A stretch of DNA of 64,000 nt from Sneathiella chinensis (lineage in GTDB: Bacteria > Pseudomonadota > Alphaproteobacteria > Sneathiellales > Sneathiellaceae): contig NZ_VNWN01000004.1 in NCBI RefSeq assembly GCF_012720115.1, forward strand, positions 372,001 through 436,000, read 5' to 3'. The notes under the pieces are model-generated. The model had not been told where the DNA came from, ran no database searches, and saw only the letters and a program-made list of their open reading frames with translations. Each line of letters starts with the position of its first letter. Positions within the stretch are counted from its first letter, which is position 1. The translations under genes and the position numbers were made by a program. Shown piece by piece: positions 36,951 to 46,396 of this stretch.

Positions 36951-38723
36951 GTGTTGAAGAATATTACCATCAGTAAAAAGATACTGGCACTGGTCGGGGC
37001 GTCGCTGATTGCGATGCTGGTTATGGGGGGGCTGGGGATCACGGCGATTGACAGCGCCCTGACAAATGGCCGCAAGGCGACCCTGAAGACCGTTATTCAG
37101 AATGCGGAAAGTGTTTCCGACCATTACTACAAGATGGCTGTGGCCGGGGAGTTGACTGAGGAAGCTGCGAAGCTGGAGGCCATGAAGGTGCTTCAGGACA
37201 TGCGCTATAACGACAGCGATTACCTGACCATCACCGATTCCAATGCGGTCATGCTGATGCATCCTTTTGTGAAAGACCTGATCGGCAAGGATCAGATGCA
37301 GACAAAGGATGCCAATGGAAAATTCTTCTTCCGTGAAATGCTGGAGGTCTCGAAGAAGCCGGACGGCGGATATGTGGGGTATGTGTTCCACAAGCCGGGA
37401 TCGGATGTCCCCATCGAGAAATTGAGCTATGTGAGGCTTTTCAAGCCGTGGGGCTGGATCATCACAACCGGCGTTTATATGGATGATCTGGAGAAGACCC
37501 GTTCTGAATATGTCACCGAGTTGGTGGCAGCGGGGGCAGTTGTCCTGTTTGTCATTATCGGCATTTCCATGCTGATCGGCCGCAGTATCGTCCGGCCATT
37601 GGCCCGGATCACAGGCAATGTGGAACGTCTGGCCGAAGGGGACAAGGATTTCGAGCCTACGGATACGGACCGCGGGGACGAGATCGGGCGCCTGTCCAAG
37701 GCATTGGCCCTGTTCCGGGAGAATGCGATCCAGATGGATGCCATGGCGGCCGAGCAGGAAGAGATGCGTCAGCGCCAGATCGAAGAGGAACAGCGCGCCA
37801 TCACGGAGCGGGAAGAAGCGAAGCGCCGCGAAGTCGAGCAGCAACAGGCCGCAGAACAGCGTGCGGAAGAAGAACGCAAGCGGGCCATGCTGCAACTGGC
37901 GGAAACATTTGAAAGCAGTGTGCAGGGGATCGTGACCACGGTGTCTTCCTCGTCCGAGCAGATGCGGGGCGCCGCGGAAGGTTTGAGCCGCAACGCATCC
38001 GATGCCAGCGAGCGGTCCAATCTGGTGGCTTCCGCGTCTGAGGAAGCATCGACAAGTGTGCAGGCGGTCGCATCGGCCACCGAGGAATTGTCTTCCTCCA
38101 TCCGGGAGATTTCCTCACAGGTAAGCCGGTCGGCCAGCATCTCGACCCGTGCGGTGGAGCAGGCCAACAGCACCGGAAATGCCATGACATCGCTGCAGAA
38201 TGCGGCCAGCAAGATCGGCGAGGTAATCACCCTGATCAACGATATCGCCGGCCAGACGAACCTGTTGGCCCTGAACGCCACGATCGAGGCGGCACGGGCG
38301 GGGGATGCCGGCAAGGGGTTCGCCGTGGTTGCGTCCGAGGTGAAGAGCCTTGCCAACCAGACGGCCCGGGCCACCGAGGAAATCTCTGCCCAGATCTCTG
38401 CCTTGCAGTCTGAAACCCAATCCACGACGACGGCGATCCAGGAGATTTCGGAGACCATTCGGGAGATCAACCACATCGGGACGGCCATTGCCTCAGCCGT
38501 GGAACAGCAAGGCGCGGCAACGTCTGAAATCAGTCGGAACGCGCAGACAGCGGCCCATTCCGCAGGGGATGTGACAATGAATATTACCTCCGTTCGGGAA
38601 ACGTCCGGTGCCACCGGTGTGGCGGCGAACGAGGTTCTGGGGGCGGCGGAGTTGCTGTCCCGGCAATCTGGTGAGTTGCGTGATCAGGTGAGCCGTTTCC
38701 TGGCATCGGTCAAGGCATCCTGA
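36951..38723 (+). CDS. Methyl-accepting chemotaxis protein with single Cache (sCache_2) sensor
   Basis: A 590-residue transmembrane chemoreceptor. Span 1 is about residues 9-30; the periplasmic part (about 40-180) has sCache_2 features ([24 protein letters not shown] and [18 protein letters not shown]); span 2 is about 185-207. A HAMP domain follows, then a Glu/Gln/Arg-rich coiled stretch (about 260-315) and the signalling domain with the hairpin tip [21 protein letters not shown]. The C-terminus ends SVKAS, without a CheR-binding pentapeptide. GTG at 36951 has GGAG 7 bases upstream. sCache_2 domains commonly bind small organic acids; the ligand here is unknown. Confidence 0.95.
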   Translation: MLKNITISKKILALVGASLIAMLVMGGLGITAIDSALTNGRKATLKTVIQNAESVSDHYYKMAVAGELTEEAAKLEAMKVLQDMRYNDSDYLTITDSNAVMLMHPFVKDLIGKDQMQTKDANGKFFFREMLEVSKKPDGGYVGYVFHKPGSDVPIEKLSYVRLFKPWGWIITTGVYMDDLEKTRSEYVTELVAAGAVVLFVIIGISMLIGRSIVRPLARITGNVERLAEGDKDFEPTDTDRGDEIGRLSKALALFRENAIQMDAMAAEQEEMRQRQIEEEQRAITEREEAKRREVEQQQAAEQRAEEERKRAMLQLAETFESSVQGIVTTVSSSSEQMRGAAEGLSRNASDASERSNLVASASEEASTSVQAVASATEELSSSIREISSQVSRSASISTRAVEQANSTGNAMTSLQNAASKIGEVITLINDIAGQTNLLALNATIEAARAGDAGKGFAVVASEVKSLANQTARATEEISAQISALQSETQSTTTAIQEISETIREINHIGTAIASAVEQQGAATSEISRNAQTAAHSAGDVTMNITSVRETSGATGVAANEVLGAAELLSRQSGELRDQVSRFLASVKAS

Positions 38724-38740
38724 CCTGGGCGACAGATCAG

Positions 38741-38776
38741 AAAAAAAGCCGGGCCCAAGGGTCCGGCTTTTTTTGT
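38741..38776 (+). terminator. Rho-independent terminator of the first chemoreceptor gene
   Basis: AAAGCCGGGCCC and GGGTCCGGCTTT form the stem (one mismatch), with seven T residues after it. Confidence 0.88.
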
Positions 38777-38796
38777 CAGTAAAGGCAAGTTTTGCG

Positions 38797-38827
38797 CACA
38801 AAAAAAGGCGGGGAGACCCCGCCTTGA
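38797..38827 (-). terminator. Rho-independent terminator of the 40-residue membrane protein gene
   Basis: AAGGCGGGG (38805-38813) and CCCCGCCTT (38817-38825) form a 9-bp stem with a 3-base loop. On the minus strand it is followed by seven T residues and lies 28 bases after the stop of the small gene at 38855. Confidence 0.88.
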
Positions 38828-38854
38828 TTTTGCATTGCAAAAATAAATTCTAAA

Positions 38855-38977
38855 TTAGTGGTAGGAGCCAACTGCCCACAGAACCATCATGATCGGAAAT
38901 GCGAAGATGGCTGCGAAATCCTTGATTTTGGAGGCGTTGAACGTCTTATTCGCGGATTGTGTGGCGTTGGTTGACAT
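38855..38977 (-). CDS. 40-residue single-span membrane protein, unknown function
   Basis: The frame encodes MSTNATQSANKTFNASK followed by IKDFAAIFAFPIMMVLWAVG and SYH. Residues 1-17 are polar and Asn/Ser/Thr-rich; residues 20-37 form one membrane span. Evidence that it is a gene: AGGT 8-9 bases before the ATG, a dedicated strong terminator after the stop, and upstream a perfect FNR/FixK palindrome exactly 41.5 bases from the start site predicted by a TATAAG box. Small FNR-controlled membrane proteins elsewhere include accessory subunits of terminal oxidases, but I see no match to CydX, CcoQ or CcoM. Function unknown; expression under low oxygen is inferred. Confidence 0.78.
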   Translation of the reverse strand: MSTNATQSANKTFNASKIKDFAAIFAFPIMMVLWAVGSYH

Positions 38978-39024
38978 CGTGACTACCTATATTTTATGCA
39001 AAGTGATTCATTCAATTCGGTCGC

Positions 39025-39066
39025 CTTATAGGCAATGTTCGCATATGCAGCATTGATTGTGATCAA
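39025..39066 (-). promoter_or_regulatory. Class II FNR/FixK-type promoter of the 40-residue membrane protein gene
   Basis: TTGATTGTGATCAA (39053-39066) is a perfect TTGAT-N4-ATCAA palindrome. On the minus strand the -10 box TATAAG occupies 39030-39025 and predicts a start at 39018. The palindrome centre (39059.5) is then at -41.5, the standard position for FNR-type activation. The leader would be about 41 bases. In the plus direction no -10 box falls at the matching place, so any effect on the gene at 39128 is uncertain. Confidence 0.8.
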
Positions 39067-39127
39067 ATGAATTGAAAAATATTTTTTCGTGATCCATTCG
39101 GTGTGAAAAAACGTAATCAGGTAAGGG

Positions 39128-39562
39128 TTGATAAAGGAAGTTGGCTGTACTATTGCAGCCTTGATTGCCGGGAAGCGAGCGAAAAGTCTGGTGGCGTCAT
39201 TGGAGAAAATCGGGGCGAATGAACGGGGGCGGGCCGCCTTGGCAGCGGCGCTGCTGATGTGCGCTGGCACCGCGTTCCTGACAGGGCTGACGGTTCTTCC
39301 CAATGCGAAAACCCGTCATCTGGCCGTTATCTTTCCGCCAACTGCGGCGCTGACGGATATTCTGGGTGACCTGTCCGCCCATCCGGTCCAGTTCATCGGC
39401 ACCGGGGGATGGGACAATATTGTGGTTGTCCGCCCGGAAGACGGTGTTCAGGCTGATCATATGCAGTTTGAGAATGCCCTGTTTGTTGTTGATGCGCTGG
39501 CGGGGGGCGCCTGCCTGTCCGCAGAAAGCCGGTCCGGTTCCTTGAAGAGGGGGTTATTATGA
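39128..39562 (+). CDS. Uncharacterised membrane-anchored protein coupled to a chemoreceptor
   Basis: Not recognised. The protein of up to 144 residues has one membrane span (about 36-57, [21 protein letters not shown]), then about 85 residues probably in the periplasm with a mixed beta/alpha pattern: [32 protein letters not shown]... then [10 protein letters not shown]. Its last four bases overlap the ATG of the downstream chemoreceptor (ATGA), so the two are made together and may interact. The start is uncertain: TTG 39128 is the outermost; GTG 39191 and TTG 39200 would remove most residues before the span. Codon use is normal for the region. Confidence 0.7.
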   Translation: MIKEVGCTIAALIAGKRAKSLVASLEKIGANERGRAALAAALLMCAGTAFLTGLTVLPNAKTRHLAVIFPPTAALTDILGDLSAHPVQFIGTGGWDNIVVVRPEDGVQADHMQFENALFVVDALAGGACLSAESRSGSLKRGLL

Positions 39563-41097
39563 ATGCACTCGAAAATCTGCGATTGTCCGTTGCCCGATCA
39601 ATCGTAGTTCTGTTGTGGCTCCATGTGCCGGTAACCTTTCTGACGGCCATGGCCGTGGGCGCGGACTGGATGGCGGCAACGGTTGGGGCTGCTGTTCTGG
39701 CCGGGCTTACCACGCTGTTCTATCGGCGGGATGAGGTTTCGCTGCTGTTCCGGTATATGGCGGGCATCAGCTATATGGTTCAGGTCGGTTTGCTGGTTTA
39801 CGTCTTTACGGGTCACCCGTGGCAGATCGATATTCATATGTATTTCTTTGCCAGTCTTGCCATTGTGGCCGCGCTTTGCTGTTGGCGGACCATTATTGTG
39901 GCAACCCTGACCATTGCCCTGCATCACCTGATCCTGAATTTTGTCTTCCCGGCGGCGGTCTTCCCGGACGGGGCGGATTTCCTTCGGGTTGTCCTTCATG
40001 CCGTTGTGGTGGTTCTGGAATCGGCGGTGCTGACCTGGCTGACCTTCAACCTTGTCCGGGCCTTCGGCAAATCAGCGGCAGCGGTTGAGGAGGCGGAACA
40101 GGCAACCCGGTCCGCCGAAAGCGAGAAGCTGCGCGCCCTGCAAGCAACCGAGGAGGCGCGGCAGTCAGAAGCGCATGTCAATGAACTGCGGGCGGAGGCA
40201 GAGCGTCTTAACCTTGAGAAGCTGGCAGAGGTGGAAAGCGCCCGGGAAAAACGCCAGAAGGAACGGGCAGAGGTGGCCGGGCATTTTGAGGAAAATGTCG
40301 GGCAGATTGTGCGCAAGGTCGCCGAGAATTCCCGCACCCTGACCCGTCTGGCGGCCAACATGCAGACCCTGTCCGGGTCGGTGAGCAGCAAGGTAACAGA
40401 AGCCGTCAATGTAACGGATACCATGTCCGGCAACGTTCAGTCTGTTACATCCGCAACCGAGGAATTGAGTTCGTCCATCCTTGAGATTTCCAGTCAGGTC
40501 AACCAGTCAAGCCGGGTGGCGGCCAATGCCACGGAGCGGGCTTCGGCAACGGCGCAGACCATGGGGCAACTGAAATCGGCGGCACAGCAGATTTCCGAAG
40601 TGGTCAGCCTGATCAGCGATATTGCGGAACAGACAAACCTTCTGGCGTTGAATGCGACCATTGAGGCCGCCCGGGCCGGTGAAGCCGGGAAGGGGTTTGT
40701 TGTGGTTGCCAACGAGGTGAAGAATCTGGCGACCCAGACGGCCCGTGCCACAGAGGATATCACCACACAGGTGGCCGGTATCCAGCAGGTCAGTGAAAAG
40801 GCCGCTGGCGAGATCGAGACAATCCTGTCCATCATCAACGAGATCAGCAGTACCACCACATCCGTTGCCGCTGCGGTGGAGCAGCAGACCGTGGCAACCA
40901 ACGAGATATCCCAGAGCACACGGTACGCCTATGACGGGACGATCCGGGTCAAGAACGAGGTGTCCGAAATTGACGGATACTGCACGCAAAGTATCGAGGC
41001 GTCGGAAAATGTGCTGAACGCGTCGTCCGAACTGGTCGAGGATGCGGACAAGGTGCTGGCTGAGGTGAGCCGGTTCCTTGAAAAAATCCGCGCCTGA
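39559..41097 (+). CDS. Methyl-accepting chemotaxis protein with six-span membrane sensor
   Basis: A 512-residue chemoreceptor without a periplasmic sensor domain. About six membrane spans fill residues 10-170, and several histidines lie in or at the edges of them: [23 protein letters not shown] and [12 protein letters not shown] coiled coil rich in Ala/Glu (about 175-245) replaces a clear HAMP, and the signalling domain has the tip [21 protein letters not shown]. It ends EKIRA, with no CheR-binding pentapeptide. The histidines could bind metal or haem, or sense something in the membrane; this is inference. Translation is coupled to the upstream uncharacterised protein. Confidence 0.9.
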   Translation: MNALENLRLSVARSIVVLLWLHVPVTFLTAMAVGADWMAATVGAAVLAGLTTLFYRRDEVSLLFRYMAGISYMVQVGLLVYVFTGHPWQIDIHMYFFASLAIVAALCCWRTIIVATLTIALHHLILNFVFPAAVFPDGADFLRVVLHAVVVVLESAVLTWLTFNLVRAFGKSAAAVEEAEQATRSAESEKLRALQATEEARQSEAHVNELRAEAERLNLEKLAEVESAREKRQKERAEVAGHFEENVGQIVRKVAENSRTLTRLAANMQTLSGSVSSKVTEAVNVTDTMSGNVQSVTSATEELSSSILEISSQVNQSSRVAANATERASATAQTMGQLKSAAQQISEVVSLISDIAEQTNLLALNATIEAARAGEAGKGFVVVANEVKNLATQTARATEDITTQVAGIQQVSEKAAGEIETILSIINEISSTTTSVAAAVEQQTVATNEISQSTRYAYDGTIRVKNEVSEIDGYCTQSIEASENVLNASSELVEDADKVLAEVSRFLEKIRA

Positions 41098-41123
41098 CGC
41101 GGACCTGAGAAAAAATACCCTTC

Positions 41124-41459
41124 CTACAGCAGGATGATTTCCAGCCTGTAGGGAGGGGTTCCCTTGACCAGAACCACCTCAAGATCATGGGTGGTTGGAA
41201 CGGATTTCCGAAAATGAACCCCCCACGCGGTGATGTCGATCCGGCAGATCAGCGGGCCGTATTTCAGGGCCACCTGATACCCGGCGGATGATCCGGTGCA
41301 TTGGCAGCGGTGATACTGAAACGGGGGCAGGGTTTCAGGGGGCGGGGAGGTCCAGACAAGGTCGTCCGTCTCCAGCGACGTGTCCGAGGCAAGGGACGTG
41401 TAGGCCAGATCCTGACCTTCAATGGTATTGATCAACGCGATATCCACATCCAACGGCAT
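41124..41459 (-). CDS. Hypothetical protein of 111 residues
   Basis: Not recognised. It is soluble, with no signal peptide or membrane span, and contains three cysteines (YHRCQCTG and LICRID) that could bind a metal. The C-terminal half is beta-rich (AWGVHFRKSVPTTHDLEVVLVKG then PYRLEIILL). It reads as a real gene: AAGGGAAG lies 6 bases before the ATG and codon use follows the surrounding genes. It lies between the second chemoreceptor (convergent) and recO (divergent) and is probably transcribed alone. Its stop lies in a CCTACAG/CTGTAGG stem followed by six T residues on the minus strand, a weak terminator. Confidence 0.68.
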   Translation of the reverse strand: MPLDVDIALINTIEGQDLAYTSLASDTSLETDDLVWTSPPPETLPPFQYHRCQCTGSSAGYQVALKYGPLICRIDITAWGVHFRKSVPTTHDLEVVLVKGTPPYRLEIILL

Positions 41460-41563
41460 TTTCTTCCCTTTCCTGTCGTGTCAGCTAGACGTTTTGCTGG
41501 CGGGACCTGTGACGAGGTGCGAATGCCGTTGCGTCGCGGGGTAATCTTCGATAGTGCTGAACA

Positions 41564-42295
41564 ATGCAATGGAATGATGAAGGGCTGGTGCTGTCTGCCC
41601 GGAAATACGGGGAGAACAGCGTTATTCTCCACGCCCTGACACGGGAACATGGCCGATATGCCGGCATGGTCCGGGGCGGAACCGGCAAACGGCTGAGGGG
41701 TATCCTGCAACCGGGCAATGAGGTTGGCCTTGGCTGGAACAGTCGTCTGGCGGACCAGTTGGGCACCTTTTCCGTTGAGGCCCGTCGATCGCTGGCCACC
41801 CTGTTGTTTGACCGGCCCCTGAACCTGTTGGCCTGCGGATCGGTGACGGCGTTGCTGGAAATTGTCCTGCCCGAGCGGGAACCCCATCCGCCGCTTTTCG
41901 AGGCTACGCGCTATCTGCTGGAGCAATTATCCGGGGATCTGGATATCTGGGGGCCGCTTCTGGTGCGCTGGGAACTGGGTCTGCTGCGGGAGCTGGGATA
42001 TGGCCTCGACCTTGGCCGGTGTGCAGCAACGGGAAGCACGGAAGACCTTGTTTTTGTATCGCCGAAATCGGGCCGGGCCGTCAGCCGGGCCGCTGGCGAG
42101 ATTTACAAACAGCGCCTGTTGCCCCTGCCGGGCTTTCTGTCCCCTGAAGGGGGAGAGGCGGAGAGTGCCGATCTGGTGGCAGGGTTGACGCTTTCCGGGT
42201 ACTTCATCCAGAAATTTCTGCTTCCCAACTATGGAAATGTGGTTCTTTCGACGCGAGAGCGATTTATTGATGCCTTGAGGCGAAGGAATATTTGA
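41564..42295 (+). CDS. recO: DNA repair protein RecO
   Basis: A 243-residue recombination mediator that loads RecA with RecR. The N-terminal OB fold reads WNDEGLVLSARKYGENSVILHALTREHGRYAGMVRGG, the RecO signature, followed by the helical C-terminal domain. There is no CxxC zinc site. The ATG at 41564 has a weak ribosome site. parC follows 128 bases later on the same strand, a neighbour often seen in this bacterial group. Confidence 0.95.
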   Translation: MQWNDEGLVLSARKYGENSVILHALTREHGRYAGMVRGGTGKRLRGILQPGNEVGLGWNSRLADQLGTFSVEARRSLATLLFDRPLNLLACGSVTALLEIVLPEREPHPPLFEATRYLLEQLSGDLDIWGPLLVRWELGLLRELGYGLDLGRCAATGSTEDLVFVSPKSGRAVSRAAGEIYKQRLLPLPGFLSPEGGEAESADLVAGLTLSGYFIQKFLLPNYGNVVLSTRERFIDALRRRNI

Positions 42296-42423
42296 TCCCT
42301 GCCGCCCTAAAAGGGTAAAAGGAACATCAGAAATTTGTGGCTTGGGGAGCGGCCGATAACTGCACGGCGGAAATGTCTTTCGCCTGCAATCCGCCTCCCC
42401 GTGTTCCGAGGGTAAAAGAATTC

Positions 42424-44655
42424 ATGAGTGAGCAGTCTCCAATCAAACCGGGTGAAATCCTGCCGACATCGTTGAAAGATGCGATCAGCGAACGGTATCT
42501 GGCCTATGCCATGTCAACCATTATGGCCCGATCCCTGCCGGATGTTCGCGACGGCTTGAAACCGGTTCACAGGCGCTTGCTCTATGCCATGCGGCTGCTC
42601 AAGCTGGACCCCAACTCTGGCTTCAAGAAATGCGCCCGTGTGGTGGGTGACGTGATCGGTAAGTATCACCCCCATGGCGACCAGTCCGTCTATGACGCGC
42701 TTGTCCGTCTGGCTCAGGAGTTTGCCCAGCGTTACACCCTTGTGGACGGGCAGGGGAACTTCGGAAATATCGACGGGGATAACGCGGCGGCCATGCGGTA
42801 TACCGAGGCGCGCCTGACTGTCATTGCCGAATTGCTGCTCCGGGATCTTGATCAGGATACGGTGGATTTCCGCCCGACCTATGATGGGGAAGATCAGGAA
42901 CCGGTGGTTCTGCCGGCGGCCTTCCCGAATCTGCTGGCCAACGGGTCAAGCGGTATCGCCGTGGGGATGGCCACATCCATTCCGCCGCATAACGCGCTGG
43001 AACTCTGTAATGCGCTGCTGCACCTTGTGAAATACCCGAACGCGGGAATCGAGAAGCTGCTGGAATTCGTGCCGGGACCGGATTTCCCGACCGGCGGCGA
43101 ACTGGTCGAGAAAGCCGAGAATATCCGCGAGGCCTATGTGACCGGACGCGGCGGTTTCCGACACCGCGCCAAGTGGGAAGTTGAGGATACGGGCCGCGGG
43201 ACCTATCAGATTGTCGTGACCGAGATTCCGTATCAGGTGCAAAAAGGCAAGCTGATCGAGCGGATTGCCGAACTGATCCAGTCCCGCAAGATACCGCTGT
43301 TGTCCGATATTCGCGACGAATCTGCTGAAGACATCCGTCTGGTGCTGGAGCCGAAAAGCAAGAATGTGGATGCGGAGGTCCTGATGCAGGGGCTGTTCCG
43401 TCTGACCGATCTGGAAAGCCGCTTCTCGCTGAATATGAACGTGCTGGATGCCAGCCAGACCCCTCGTGTCATGGGACTGCGCGAGGTGTTGCAGGCCTTT
43501 CTGGATCACCGCTTCGAGGTTCTGGTCCGGCGGTCCCGTCATCGTCTTGCCCGAATCGAGAACCGGTTGGAAGTTCTGGAAGGCTATCTGGTTGTCTTCC
43601 TGAACCTGGACGAGGTGATCCGCATCATTCGTGAGGAGGACCATCCGAAACAGTCCCTGATGGACACCTTCAAGCTGACCGAGGTTCAGGCCGAGGCGAT
43701 CCTGAACATGCGGCTGCGGTCCCTGCGGCGTCTGGAAGAAATGGAACTGCGGACCGAGCATGACAACCTGACACAGGAAAAGAACACGCTGGAAGCCCTG
43801 CTGGGAAGCGAGGATTTGCAGCGCGAAGCCATTTCCAATGAGTTGCGGGACCTGAAGAAAACCCTGAAGGACATTCCCGAAATCTCGAACCGGCGGACGG
43901 CGATCGGCGATTTTGTCGAGGTGCCGGACATTCCGCTGGAAGCCATGATCGAGAAAGAACCGATTACGGTTATCTGTTCCGAAAAAGGCTGGATCCGGGC
44001 CCTGAAAGGTCATGTTCAGGAAACCGGCGAAGAAAAATACAAGGACGGGGACAAGGGCAAGTTCTGGATTACTGCCGAAACCACGGACAAGCTGGTTCTG
44101 TTGGGAACCAATGGCCGTTTCTATACGCTGGGCTGTGACAAACTTCCGCGGGGCCGCGGGCAGGGGGAACCGGTTCGCCTGATGATCGATCTTGGCAATG
44201 ATCAGGATATTGTCGCCCTGTTTGTTCACCAACCGGATCGGAAACTGATTGTGGCGTCAACGGACGGGCGCGGCTTTATAGTGGATGAGAACGGTATTAT
44301 CGCACAGACCCGGAACGGCAAGCAGACGCTGAACGTCTCGGGTGATGTGGAAGCGTCCTTCTGTCTGGAGGCAACCGGGGATACGGTTGCGGTGATCGGC
44401 GATAACCGCAAGCTGAACTGCTTTGCGATTGAGGAAATCTCGGAAATGACCCGTGGACGCGGTGTCATGTTGCAACGCTACCGGGATGGCGGACTGTCCG
44501 ATATCAAGACTTTCAACCGTGAAGAAGGGTTGACGTGGCGGTCCGGCGAGCGGACACGGACGGAAACGGATTTGACAGGGTGGTATACCCGGCGCGGAAA
44601 TGCAGGGCGTCTTGCACCGCGCGGCTTTAACAGGAATAATAAATTTACTCAATAA
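42424..44655 (+). CDS. parC: DNA topoisomerase IV subunit A
   Basis: A 743-residue subunit that cuts and passes DNA to unlink daughter chromosomes. The catalytic tyrosine is in [12 protein letters not shown], with the quinolone-determining region at [30 protein letters not shown]. The N-terminal start [24 protein letters not shown] is typical. The C-terminal beta-propeller repeats are reduced and lack a full GyrA box, favouring ParC over GyrA. ATG 42424 is chosen because [12 protein letters not shown] then joins the conserved region; GAGGG lies 12 bases upstream. Confidence 0.95.
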   Translation: MSEQSPIKPGEILPTSLKDAISERYLAYAMSTIMARSLPDVRDGLKPVHRRLLYAMRLLKLDPNSGFKKCARVVGDVIGKYHPHGDQSVYDALVRLAQEFAQRYTLVDGQGNFGNIDGDNAAAMRYTEARLTVIAELLLRDLDQDTVDFRPTYDGEDQEPVVLPAAFPNLLANGSSGIAVGMATSIPPHNALELCNALLHLVKYPNAGIEKLLEFVPGPDFPTGGELVEKAENIREAYVTGRGGFRHRAKWEVEDTGRGTYQIVVTEIPYQVQKGKLIERIAELIQSRKIPLLSDIRDESAEDIRLVLEPKSKNVDAEVLMQGLFRLTDLESRFSLNMNVLDASQTPRVMGLREVLQAFLDHRFEVLVRRSRHRLARIENRLEVLEGYLVVFLNLDEVIRIIREEDHPKQSLMDTFKLTEVQAEAILNMRLRSLRRLEEMELRTEHDNLTQEKNTLEALLGSEDLQREAISNELRDLKKTLKDIPEISNRRTAIGDFVEVPDIPLEAMIEKEPITVICSEKGWIRALKGHVQETGEEKYKDGDKGKFWITAETTDKLVLLGTNGRFYTLGCDKLPRGRGQGEPVRLMIDLGNDQDIVALFVHQPDRKLIVASTDGRGFIVDENGIIAQTRNGKQTLNVSGDVEASFCLEATGDTVAVIGDNRKLNCFAIEEISEMTRGRGVMLQRYRDGGLSDIKTFNREEGLTWRSGERTRTETDLTGWYTRRGNAGRLAPRGFNRNNKFTQ

Positions 44656-44681
44656 AAGTCTAATAGGGGGTTGGGGGGAGT

Positions 44682-46295
44682 ATGAAGACATTACATGACG
44701 CTTTTGCCGATACGGCAAAGCGGTTTCCGGATAATGCCTTTCTGGCGGTGCCGCCGCTGGAGGGGAGAAGTTATTATCCGGACGGTGCCGAGTTCACCTA
44801 TGCGGAGGTGGTGGACGAGGTGGCGCGCCTTCAGGGGCTTTACAGGAAGGCCGGATACGCCCATGGGCATCGTGTCGGCCTTCTTCTGGAAAATCGCCCT
44901 GAATATGTGATGCATCTTCTGGCCCTGAACGGTTTGGGCGTCTCCTGTGTTCCGATTAATCCGGACTACCAACATGATGAAATGCTCTATCAGATGGAGC
45001 ATTCGGAAGCCGATCTGGCCGTGTGTATCGCGGCCCGTCATGCGGACCTGATGAAGGTGTCCGAAGACAGGGAACAGCCCTTACCCGTGGTCCGGGTCGA
45101 GGATCTGGATCAGGGGTTGCCGACACCGGTTCGGCCTGCCCGCACCGACGCGCCGGATTTGATGACGGAAGCCACGCTTCTGTATACGTCCGGGACGACC
45201 GGACGGCCGAAAGGCTGCATCCTGACCAACGAATATCACCTGACGGCCGGACACTGGTATGCCCATATTGGCGGTCTGGTGGACATTCGGACCGGACAGG
45301 AACGGCTGTATAATCCGCTGCCTTTGTTCCATATGAATGCGGCGGTTGTCTCGCTGGGCTGCATGATCCTGACCGGCGGTTGCCTGATCATTCCCGATCG
45401 TTTCCACCCCCGCAGTTGGTGGAAAGAAGTGGTCGCCACACAGGCAACCATTATCCATTATCTGGGGGTTGTGCCCCCCATGCTGCTGAACCAGCCGGTC
45501 ACACCGGAAGAAACGGCCCATTCGGTTCGGTTCGGGATTGGCGCCGGGGTCGAGCCGGAATTGCACGAGGTTTTCGAGAAACGGTACGGCTTCCCCCTTA
45601 TTGAGGTTTGGGGCATGACGGAAACCGGGCGTATCTTTGTGGTCAATACCGAGCCGCGCATGATCCATACGCGGGCCTTTGGGCGCCCCACAGGGGATTT
45701 CGAGGCGAAGATTGTTGATGAGAACGACAATGAACTGCCGCGCGGAGAGCCGGGGGAATTGCTGGTACGCTGCCGGGGTAATGATCCGCGCCGGGGCTTT
45801 TTTGCCGGGTACCTGAAAAATGACGAGGCCACGGTAGAGGCCTGGAAAGGTGGCTGGTTTCACACCGGCGATACGGTTATTCAGGATGACAGCGGCATGT
45901 TGTTCTTTGTGGACCGAAAAAAGAATATCATCCGCCGGTCCGGTGAGAATATCGCCGCCGCCGAGGTGGAGGCCGTCCTGCAATCCCATGACGGTGTGGC
46001 GCAGGTGGCGGTGATTGCGGTCAAGGATGATCTTCGCGAAGAAGAGGTCATGGCCTGTATCGTCCCCATGGCGGGCTGGCAGCCCGATGAGGCGCTGGCG
46101 CAGGCCCTGTTTGATTATACTGCCGAACGGATGGCCTATTACAAGCCGCCGGGATGGCTGTTATTCATGGACCAGTTGCCGACAACGGGAACCCAGAAAA
46201 TTCAGAAAACCCAGATTTTCAGCAAGGACGAGGACCCACGGGAGCAGCCGGGCATCTTTGATTTCCGGGCCCTGAAGAAAAAGAAAAAGCATTAA
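44682..46295 (+). CDS. AMP-forming acyl-CoA ligase (ANL superfamily, CaiC-like)
   Basis: A 537-residue adenylate-forming enzyme that activates a carboxylate as acyl-AMP and then acyl-CoA. Motifs: ATLLYTSGTTGRPKGC (A3, about 166-181), EVWGMTETGR (A5), GWFHTGDTV (A7), VDRKKNIIRRSGENIAAAEVE (A8), and the C-terminal lysine in GTQKIQKTQ (A10). The overall pattern resembles carnitine/crotonobetaine-CoA ligases, but the substrate cannot be fixed from sequence. The C-terminus ends in a run of lysines (ALKKKKKH). The GGGGGGAG ribosome site is strong. Confidence 0.9.
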   Translation: MKTLHDAFADTAKRFPDNAFLAVPPLEGRSYYPDGAEFTYAEVVDEVARLQGLYRKAGYAHGHRVGLLLENRPEYVMHLLALNGLGVSCVPINPDYQHDEMLYQMEHSEADLAVCIAARHADLMKVSEDREQPLPVVRVEDLDQGLPTPVRPARTDAPDLMTEATLLYTSGTTGRPKGCILTNEYHLTAGHWYAHIGGLVDIRTGQERLYNPLPLFHMNAAVVSLGCMILTGGCLIIPDRFHPRSWWKEVVATQATIIHYLGVVPPMLLNQPVTPEETAHSVRFGIGAGVEPELHEVFEKRYGFPLIEVWGMTETGRIFVVNTEPRMIHTRAFGRPTGDFEAKIVDENDNELPRGEPGELLVRCRGNDPRRGFFAGYLKNDEATVEAWKGGWFHTGDTVIQDDSGMLFFVDRKKNIIRRSGENIAAAEVEAVLQSHDGVAQVAVIAVKDDLREEEVMACIVPMAGWQPDEALAQALFDYTAERMAYYKPPGWLLFMDQLPTTGTQKIQKTQIFSKDEDPREQPGIFDFRALKKKKKH

Positions 46296-46344
46296 GACGG
46301 GACCGGGGCTGTTATGGCGCCGGTTTTTTCGGTTTTGACCACCA

Positions 46345-46380
46345 ATAAAAAAGCCGCAGGTTTGACCTGCGGCTTTTTTG
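46345..46380. terminator. Bidirectional terminator between the acyl-CoA ligase and TRAP genes
   Basis: AAAAAAGCCGCAGG and CCTGCGGCTTTTTT form a long perfect stem around TTTGA, with A and T tracts on both sides, so it can stop transcription from either side. Confidence 0.93.
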
Positions 46381-46396
46381 TCGGGACAGGACCCGT

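Noticed and set aside
38855-38977. Light-harvesting or cytochrome oxidase subunit identity for the 40-residue protein
   Set aside because: It lacks the membrane histidine and tryptophan pattern of light-harvesting polypeptides and does not resemble CydX, CcoQ or CcoM, so I left it unnamed.
42946-44232. Long open frame antisense to parC
   Set aside because: Same reason: GC-rich third positions keep the opposite frame open; no domain seen.
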